Source of the DNA: Verrucomicrobiota bacterium
GTDB taxonomy: Bacteria > Verrucomicrobiota > Verrucomicrobiia > Chthoniobacterales > JAFAMB01
DNA: 13,245 nt
Assembly: GCA_019236035.1 (NCBI GenBank)
Contig: JAFAJU010000612.1
Location: forward strand, 1 to 13,245
Reading direction: 5' to 3'
Shown piece after piece: positions 6,223 through 11,608 of this stretch; position 1 is the stretch's first letter; each line of letters starts with the position of its first letter. A model generated the notes under the pieces. That model saw only the letters and a list, made by a program, of their open reading frames with translations. It was not told where the DNA came from and ran no database searches. The position numbers and the translations under genes are program-made.

Positions 6223-9051
6223 ATGGCAGCACGACGCCGCATACCCATTGCAACCTATCGATTGCAATTCAACCGACATTTCACTTTCAAGGACGCAACT
6301 GAAATCATCCCTTATCTGAAGAAGCTGGGGATCAGCGACATCTATAGTTCGCCATTTTTCCGCTCACGGCCGGACAGCGATCATGGGTACGATGTCAGCA
6401 ATCATAACGAATTGAATCCGGGAATCGGCACTCGGGAAGACTTCGACGCGATGGTCGCCGCTCTCAAAGAACGCGGGATGGGCCAAATCGCCGATTTTGT
6501 TCCGAACCACATGGGTATCATTGATCCGCGGAACGAATGGTGGATGGACGTTTTGGAGAATGGCCCAAGCTCAAGATTTGCGCCGTTCTTCGACATCGAT
6601 TGGGATCCCCTGAAAGAGCAGCTTCGGAATAAGGTCCTGCTTCCAATTCTGGGCGATCAGTACGGTAGAGTCCTGGAACATGGCCAGTTTCATTTACGGT
6701 TTCAGGAAGGCGGTTTTTACCTGACCTATTATGATTGGGTATTTCCGCTCAACCCGCGCACCTACCACTTTATCCTTCGAATCGCGCTCCAGAAGCTGAG
6801 CCAATATTCGGATGAGGATATGTATCTGGACCTGGAAAGCATCCTGACTGCATTGGAATATCTCCCCCCACGTACTGACACCGACGAAGAAAAGGTCCGA
6901 GAACGGGCCAGAGAAAAGGAGGTTGTGAAGCGACGCATCGCGCGGCTCTGCAACGAGTGTCCGCAGGTCGAGGATGCGATCGAGCACGCCATTCAAGTTC
7001 TGGAGGGAAAAGTCGGCAACGCCCGGTCGTTCGATCAACTGGACGAACTGCTGAATGCGCAGGCCTATCGGTTAAGCTACTGGAAGGTAGCCGCCGAAGA
7101 GATTAACTATCGGCGTTTCTTCGACGTTAACGACCTCGCTGCAATCAGAGTCGAAATTCCGGTCGTCTTTGACACGATCCATAAATTCATATTCGAACTG
7201 CTGGAAGCGGGCAGCGTGACCGGCCTTCGAATCGACCATGTGGATGGGCTCAGAGATCCGAAGCAATATCTTACCGCTGTGCAACGCCGATACTCTGAGG
7301 TGACCGGCGGCGATCCGAGTGAGTCTGCGCTCGACCTGTACCTGATCGTTGAAAAAATTCTGTCCGGGGACGAAAAGCTGCGGAGTGACTGGCCGGTTTT
7401 CGGCACGACCGGCTACGACTTCACCACGGACGTCTCGCAACTTCTGGTCGACTCTTCTGCAGCGGAAAAGTTCTCAACGATCTACCGAGACTTTATCGAA
7501 AGGTTTGTCCACTTTGAGTCGCTGATTTATGAGAAAAAGAAACTAGTGATGGACGTTTTGCTGGCCAGCGATATCGAGGCGCTCGGCCAGATGTTGAGCG
7601 ACGTTTCGGAGCGAGACAGATTGCATCGGGACTTCACACTCGACTCATTGAGCACGGTAGTCCGTGAATTGATCGCTTGCTTTCCAGTTTACCGCACCTA
7701 CATCAGCGCGGAATCCGGGGTTTCTGAGGCAGATAGACAGGTCATTCTGCACGCCGTCCGGGCGGCCAAACGGCGAAATGCGTCGATCGACACTTCTATT
7801 TTTGATTTTCTCCGAGATATTCTGCTTTTGGAGAAATTCGATGAATTCAACGACGAAACTCGCCGGTTGCAGCTCGAGTTCGTCCTGAAGTTTCAGCAGT
7901 GCACAAGCCCAATCATGGCCAAAGGATTGGAGGATACCGCCTTTTATATCTTTAACCGGCTCACCGCCCTCAATGAGGTGGGAGGGCATCCGCAGCAATT
8001 CGGGATCAGCCTGGAAAGATTTCATGAGAAGAACCGGGCGCGCCTGACAGAAACTCCCCAGACCTTGTTGGCCTCGACTACGCATGACACAAAACGAAGC
8101 GAAGATGTACGAGCACGAATCGCCGTTTTGAGTGAGATGCCAGGAGAATGGCAACAATGGATCCACGAATGGCGTTCCCTCAACGCCACCCATCGAACCA
8201 ATGTTGAAGGCGACCTGGCTCCGAGCGCCAATGAAGAATACCTGATGTATCAAACCCTATTGGGAACTTGGCCATTCCTCGCCGAAGAAGTCGACGAGAA
8301 CTACTTGACCCGGATTCAGCGTTACATGGTCAAGGCCGTCAAAGAAGCCAAGGTGAACAGCAGCTGGATTCAGCCCAACGAGGATTGGGAAAATGCTGTG
8401 AGCCGCTTTGTTAGCGAATCTTTAAAACAGGATCACGCGTTTCGCCCTAAATTCGAACCCGCCGCGGCCCGGATAGCTTGGCATGGAACGTTAAACTCTT
8501 TAACGCAAACGATCCTGAAATTTACAACGCCGGGTGTACCGGACATTTATCAAGGCACAGAGCTGTGGGATTTCAGCCTGGTTGACCCGGACAACCGCCG
8601 CCCTGTCGACTTCGCCGTTAACGCGCAAATTCTGGAGGCGATCCAGCAGGAAAGCGCCGACGTTCTTTTTAAGTCCTGGCAAAATGGCCATGTGAAGATG
8701 TTGGTTATAAGCCGGTTGTTGCGCCTTCGGCAGACGGCGCCGGCTCTTTTTGAGAACGGCAGTTATTCTTCCTACTATGCGAGCGGGGAACTTGCCGACT
8801 GCTGTGTCGCGTTTTCCCGAGAACTGGATTCACAGAAGATCCTCGTTATAGTGCCGCGATTCACCACACGCCTGGGCACGGCCGGATCCGGCTTTGACTG
8901 GAAAAACACGGAACTTCTATTGGACAAGACTCTCCCCACAATGGTGGATCTGCTGACTGGCCGAAGCCTCAAAGCCGGAATCGATTCGCTGCCGTTGAAA
9001 AATCTCGACGCATTCCCATTTGCAGTGTTTCACACTCTCACAGGATTGTGA
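6223..9051 (+). CDS. treY: Malto-oligosyltrehalose synthase TreY (GH13_26)
   Basis: TreY isomerises the reducing-end alpha-1,4 bond of maltodextrins to alpha-1,1, forming maltooligosyl-trehalose, the substrate of TreZ. The 942-residue protein starts with PIATYRLQFNRHFTF (8-22) and SDIYSSPFFRSRPDSDHGYD (38-57), both hallmarks of TreY. The barrel regions are QIADFVPNHMG (88-98), GLRIDHVDGLRDP (334-346, nucleophile D338), YLIVEKIL (373-380, acid/base E377) and STTHDTKRSEDVRARI (618-633, D622). KFTTPGVPDIYQGTELWDF lies near residues 766-784. Length is at the long end of the family, with the large helical insert between regions typical of TreY (roughly 180-320). The ATG at 6223 is preceded by AGAGGAA directly upstream and AGGAG a little further, a good purine-rich ribosome site. 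The final codons overlap the tilS start. Confidence 0.95.
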   Translation: MAARRRIPIATYRLQFNRHFTFKDATEIIPYLKKLGISDIYSSPFFRSRPDSDHGYDVSNHNELNPGIGTREDFDAMVAALKERGMGQIADFVPNHMGIIDPRNEWWMDVLENGPSSRFAPFFDIDWDPLKEQLRNKVLLPILGDQYGRVLEHGQFHLRFQEGGFYLTYYDWVFPLNPRTYHFILRIALQKLSQYSDEDMYLDLESILTALEYLPPRTDTDEEKVRERAREKEVVKRRIARLCNECPQVEDAIEHAIQVLEGKVGNARSFDQLDELLNAQAYRLSYWKVAAEEINYRRFFDVNDLAAIRVEIPVVFDTIHKFIFELLEAGSVTGLRIDHVDGLRDPKQYLTAVQRRYSEVTGGDPSESALDLYLIVEKILSGDEKLRSDWPVFGTTGYDFTTDVSQLLVDSSAAEKFSTIYRDFIERFVHFESLIYEKKKLVMDVLLASDIEALGQMLSDVSERDRLHRDFTLDSLSTVVRELIACFPVYRTYISAESGVSEADRQVILHAVRAAKRRNASIDTSIFDFLRDILLLEKFDEFNDETRRLQLEFVLKFQQCTSPIMAKGLEDTAFYIFNRLTALNEVGGHPQQFGISLERFHEKNRARLTETPQTLLASTTHDTKRSEDVRARIAVLSEMPGEWQQWIHEWRSLNATHRTNVEGDLAPSANEEYLMYQTLLGTWPFLAEEVDENYLTRIQRYMVKAVKEAKVNSSWIQPNEDWENAVSRFVSESLKQDHAFRPKFEPAAARIAWHGTLNSLTQTILKFTTPGVPDIYQGTELWDFSLVDPDNRRPVDFAVNAQILEAIQQESADVLFKSWQNGHVKMLVISRLLRLRQTAPALFENGSYSSYYASGELADCCVAFSRELDSQKILVIVPRFTTRLGTAGSGFDWKNTELLLDKTLPTMVDLLTGRSLKAGIDSLPLKNLDAFPFAVFHTLTGL

Positions 9052-10028
9052 GACAGCAGCAAAAAGAGGATTTGGCACGCCGCTTTCCCTGGGTCGATCG
9101 TGTGAAGGCGGCTGCCGACCGTTATCCCAGGCAAGAGGTGCATTTGATCGGAGTGTCGGGCGGAGTGGATTCGCGCGTCTTACTGCATCTTCTGCCAATG
9201 GTCGGATTTCACCGCTTGGTAGTTTGCCACTTGAATCACAATTTGCGCGGAGCTGAGAGCCTGGAGGACAGTAAATTCGTCTGCAGACTCAGTCATCGTC
9301 TTGGGTTTCCGTTTTACAGTGAGACGCTGACGGAGCTACCGGGGACCGGCTCAATCGAAGGAGCGGCACGCGAAGCACGACTTCAATTCTTCGCTCGAGC
9401 CGCGGCCAGTTTCTCAACTTCATCCGTTTTTCTTGCACACCACGCGGACGATCAGGTCGAAACGTTCCTGTTTAATTTATTCCGCGGAAGCGGCTCGATT
9501 GACAACGCGGCCATCAAAGCGGAATCCCTCGTCACCGTCGAGGACCGGCAATTGCTGCTGCGCCGACCCTTACTTGAAATCTGGAAACACGAAATTTGCG
9601 AATTTGCCGCAGCTTTTCATCTCAAGTTCCGCGAAGATTCCACAAATGTAAGCCGGCAAATGGCTCGAAACCGGATCCGCCACGACTTGATTCCAGAGAT
9701 CGAGACGGTCATGGGGCGACCCATCAAAGCTGCACTATTGCGCACAATAGAGATCGCAGCAAAGGAAGGAGATTTCTTAAGATCTCACGTTCCTGAGATT
9801 GAGCACCAAGCAGAACTCTCGACTCGGGAACTACAGAAGCTGCCTGTCGCTATTCAACGCCGAGCGATTCAGCGATGGCTCCGGCACAGAGAGATCAAAG
9901 ACTATGGTTTTGACGAGATCGAGGCGGTGCGATCTCTCCTCACCCCCTCGAAGATTGCGATAGTCAATCTACCCCGAGGCGCTTTCTGCAGACGGCGAGC
10001 CGGCCGCCTATTTGTTCAATTCCCCTGA
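9048..10028 (+). CDS. tilS: tRNA(Ile)-lysidine synthase TilS
   Basis: TilS uses ATP and lysine to convert C34 of the CAU-anticodon tRNA-Ile to lysidine, so that it is charged with Ile and reads AUA; it is normally essential. The 326-residue protein has the PP-loop SGGVDS (37-42), CHLNHNLRGAES (60-71), HHADDQVETFLFNLFRGSG (131-149), RRPLLE (172-177) and the tRNA-contact motif RNRIRHDLIPEIE (207-219). It is shorter than E. coli TilS (about 430) and seems to lack the C-terminal TilS_C domain; a short central helical domain (about 225-320) remains, as in other short TilS forms. The start is GTG at 9048, overlapping the treY stop as GTGA, with AGGA at 9042-9045 inside treY as ribosome site. Its 3' end overlaps the convergent tfoX-like gene by 13 nt. 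Confidence 0.92.
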   Translation: MRQQQKEDLARRFPWVDRVKAAADRYPRQEVHLIGVSGGVDSRVLLHLLPMVGFHRLVVCHLNHNLRGAESLEDSKFVCRLSHRLGFPFYSETLTELPGTGSIEGAAREARLQFFARAAASFSTSSVFLAHHADDQVETFLFNLFRGSGSIDNAAIKAESLVTVEDRQLLLRRPLLEIWKHEICEFAAAFHLKFREDSTNVSRQMARNRIRHDLIPEIETVMGRPIKAALLRTIEIAAKEGDFLRSHVPEIEHQAELSTRELQKLPVAIQRRAIQRWLRHREIKDYGFDEIEAVRSLLTPSKIAIVNLPRGAFCRRRAGRLFVQFP

Positions 10029-10282
10029 GAATAGGCAACGGCCAGTTGCTTTAGTTCCTGTCTCCTTTCCAGGGGAATCTCGTGCAAACGGATTCCTTCG
10101 ATGGCTCCTTCCAGGGCCAGAAGGCTATTCACGCCGCCTCGAAGTCCGGAGCGGACCAGACGTCGCCAGGCGCCCATCGCGCCGACGCGGACGAGTTCTT
10201 CGGCGTTTGTGATTCCTACTTTGTTGAGTTGTATGGCTAGTTCGGGACCGATGTTTGGAAGGGATTCAATCGGTTTAGGCAT
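10016..10282 (-). CDS. Small TfoX C-terminal domain-like helix-hairpin-helix protein
   Basis: This 88-residue protein opens with LPNIGPELAIQLNKVGI (8-24), a helix-hairpin-helix signature, followed by TNAEELVRVGAMGAWRRL (25-42) and SLLALEGAIEGI (53-64). This order matches the TfoX/Sxy C-terminal domain. That domain normally follows an N-terminal domain in the competence regulator TfoX/Sxy, but many bacteria encode it alone, and the role of stand-alone copies is not established. It could bind DNA or a protein partner; competence cannot be claimed from this. The ATG at 10282 was preferred over an upstream start at 10324 because the 14 extra residues are not family-like. No clear Shine-Dalgarno was seen. 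The gene ends inside the 3' end of tilS. Confidence 0.82.
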   Translation of the reverse strand: MPKPIESLPNIGPELAIQLNKVGITNAEELVRVGAMGAWRRLVRSGLRGGVNSLLALEGAIEGIRLHEIPLERRQELKQLAVAYSQGN

Positions 10283-10401
10283 AACAGAGAGACAGCGAAG
10301 ATTGGTAGAGCTGCGGGCTCTCAATCTTGATTCGTGTGAGATACATACTTACCGGCGCAGAAGCTGCCTTGCGGCGATGCTTAGCGCAACTAAATAAATT
10401 T

Positions 10402-10420
10402 TAGCCATAATTTTTGGCTA
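10402..10420. promoter_or_regulatory. Inverted repeat over a -10-like element upstream of the M42 peptidase gene
   Basis: TAGCCA (10402-10407) and TGGCTA (10415-10420) are exact reverse complements around a 7-nt A+T-rich centre. The CATAAT -10-like hexamer falls inside the element. This could be an operator overlapping a promoter, or a small hairpin. With 6-bp arms, chance is a realistic alternative. Confidence 0.3.
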
Positions 10421-10430
10421 TTGCAATGCT

Positions 10431-10445
10431 GAACCACCGTGGTTC
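10431..10445. promoter_or_regulatory. 15-bp palindrome upstream of the M42 peptidase gene (possible operator)
   Basis: GAACCACCGTGGTTC has perfect 7-bp arms (GAACCAC/GTGGTTC) around one central base. It ends 62 nt before the ATG at 10508 and lies just downstream of the A+T-rich core, a plausible place for a dimeric repressor or for a leader hairpin. No regulator gene is nearby to assign. Confidence 0.4.
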
Positions 10446-10507
10446 GATCGGTTTCACAGTGCAAAGCCGAAGGCTTCGCTTACTTTTCCGGATCATATCG
10501 TCGTCTT

Positions 10508-11590
10508 ATGAATAGTGAAGCAAAGCAATTTTTGTTTAAGCTCCTGGACACCCCAAGTCCGACAGGCTTTGAGTCCGAGGGTCAGAAGGTCTGGATGGAT
10601 TATGTGGGACGATTTGCAGATTCGCTCGACAATGATACCTACGGAAACGCCTGGGCAACACTAGGCAGCAACGCATCTTCCGCCCGAATCATGCTGGAAG
10701 CGCACGCGGACGAAATCGGCTTCATGATTCAGAACATTACCGATGATGGATTTTTATACGTGACGCAAATCGGGGGTAGCGATCGGGCTATTGCACGCGG
10801 CAAAAGAGTCAAAATCCTTGGGGAGAAGGGCCCCGTTTTGGGCGTCATCGGCAACGTCGCAATTCATCTACGCGATAAAGAAAGCGACAAAATTCCTGAG
10901 GTACACGAGCTATGTCTGGACATCAGCGCAAAATCGAAAGCCGAAGTCGAAAGTCGGGGCATACGGGTGGGTCACCCTGCTGTCTACACCGATACCGCCG
11001 AAGAGCTGGTGCCGGGGAGGATCATTGGTCGGGCAATTGATAACCGGATCGGCGGGTTCATCCTGTCGCAAGTGCTGGCGAACCTTTCGATTCAGAACAC
11101 ACGCCCAGCCGCGACCATCTTCGCGATCAACGCGGTACAGGAGGAGATCGGCGGTTCAGGGGCAAAAATGATTTCATACCGATTGGAGCCGAGCGTCGCG
11201 ATCGTGCTCGACGTCACCCACGCCACTGATTCGCCGGGGATCGACCGGAACAAGCACGGCTCGGTGAAACTCGGAGCGGGCCCAACTGTGACACACGGAA
11301 CTGCGAATCACCCGCTCGTGGTGAATCGATTAGTTTCCCTGGCGAAAAAGATGGACATACCGCTCCAACACGAGGCCTCCTCCCGCGCGACCGGAACCGA
11401 CACAGACCACGTCTATCCGATGAAAGGCGGGATCCCGAGTGCGCTACTGTCCGTGCCAATGCGTTACATGCATTCGCCAATCGAAATGATCGACTTCAGC
11501 GACGTCGAACAATGCATCCTTCTGCTCACGAACTTTGTAAATTCGGTATCCGAGAAGGACGAGTTCACCCCGAAACTACCGGGGTCGTGA
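10508..11590 (+). CDS. M42 family metallo-aminopeptidase (FrvX/glutamyl aminopeptidase-like)
   Basis: This 360-residue cytoplasmic dinuclear metal peptidase (TET aminopeptidase type) removes N-terminal residues from peptides. Members are often misannotated as endoglucanases. All ligands of the family are visible: H66 and D68 in EAHADEIG (64-71), bridging D178 in AIDNRIGG (176-183), the catalytic base E212 and metal ligand E213 in QEEIGGSGA (211-219), D235 in VLDVTHATD (233-241), and H322 in RYMHSPIE (319-326). TPSPTGFE (15-22) marks the N-terminus. The active site therefore looks intact, and length fits the family (about 340-370). The specificity (Glu/Asp, Leu or Lys type) cannot be assigned. 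The ATG at 10508 fits the family start, although no Shine-Dalgarno precedes it. It is a single-gene unit, convergent with the kinase gene 18 nt downstream. Confidence 0.92.
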   Translation: MNSEAKQFLFKLLDTPSPTGFESEGQKVWMDYVGRFADSLDNDTYGNAWATLGSNASSARIMLEAHADEIGFMIQNITDDGFLYVTQIGGSDRAIARGKRVKILGEKGPVLGVIGNVAIHLRDKESDKIPEVHELCLDISAKSKAEVESRGIRVGHPAVYTDTAEELVPGRIIGRAIDNRIGGFILSQVLANLSIQNTRPAATIFAINAVQEEIGGSGAKMISYRLEPSVAIVLDVTHATDSPGIDRNKHGSVKLGAGPTVTHGTANHPLVVNRLVSLAKKMDIPLQHEASSRATGTDTDHVYPMKGGIPSALLSVPMRYMHSPIEMIDFSDVEQCILLLTNFVNSVSEKDEFTPKLPGS

Positions 11591-11608
11591 CACGGGCTTC
11601 TGGCCAGG

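Larger units (their letters stand above)
10283..10507. other. Divergent intergenic region between the TfoX-like gene and the M42 peptidase gene
   Basis: This 225-nt non-coding stretch separates two divergent genes. An A+T-rich core (about 10390-10425) is the most promoter-like part and includes CATAAT at 10406-10411 (5 of 6 to the -10 consensus), but no good -35 stands at the right distance. Two inverted repeats are present and listed separately. A GTG-initiated extension of the peptidase frame from 10439 is open, but it lacks family similarity and would include one of the palindromes. Confidence 0.5.

Noticed and set aside
7645..8253. Minus-strand open frame of 202 codons
   Set aside because: It is antisense to well-conserved treY sequence, with no recognisable domain. 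It is long only because of codon bias on the coding strand.
10439..10507. A GTG start that would lengthen the M42 peptidase by 23 residues
   Set aside because: Family members begin only a few residues before the TPSPTGFE motif, and the extension would run through the GAACCAC palindrome.
11600..11607. CTGGCCAG palindrome between the convergent M42 and kinase genes as a bidirectional terminator
   Set aside because: The 8-bp palindrome has no loop and no T-run on either side, so it is too weak to call a terminator.
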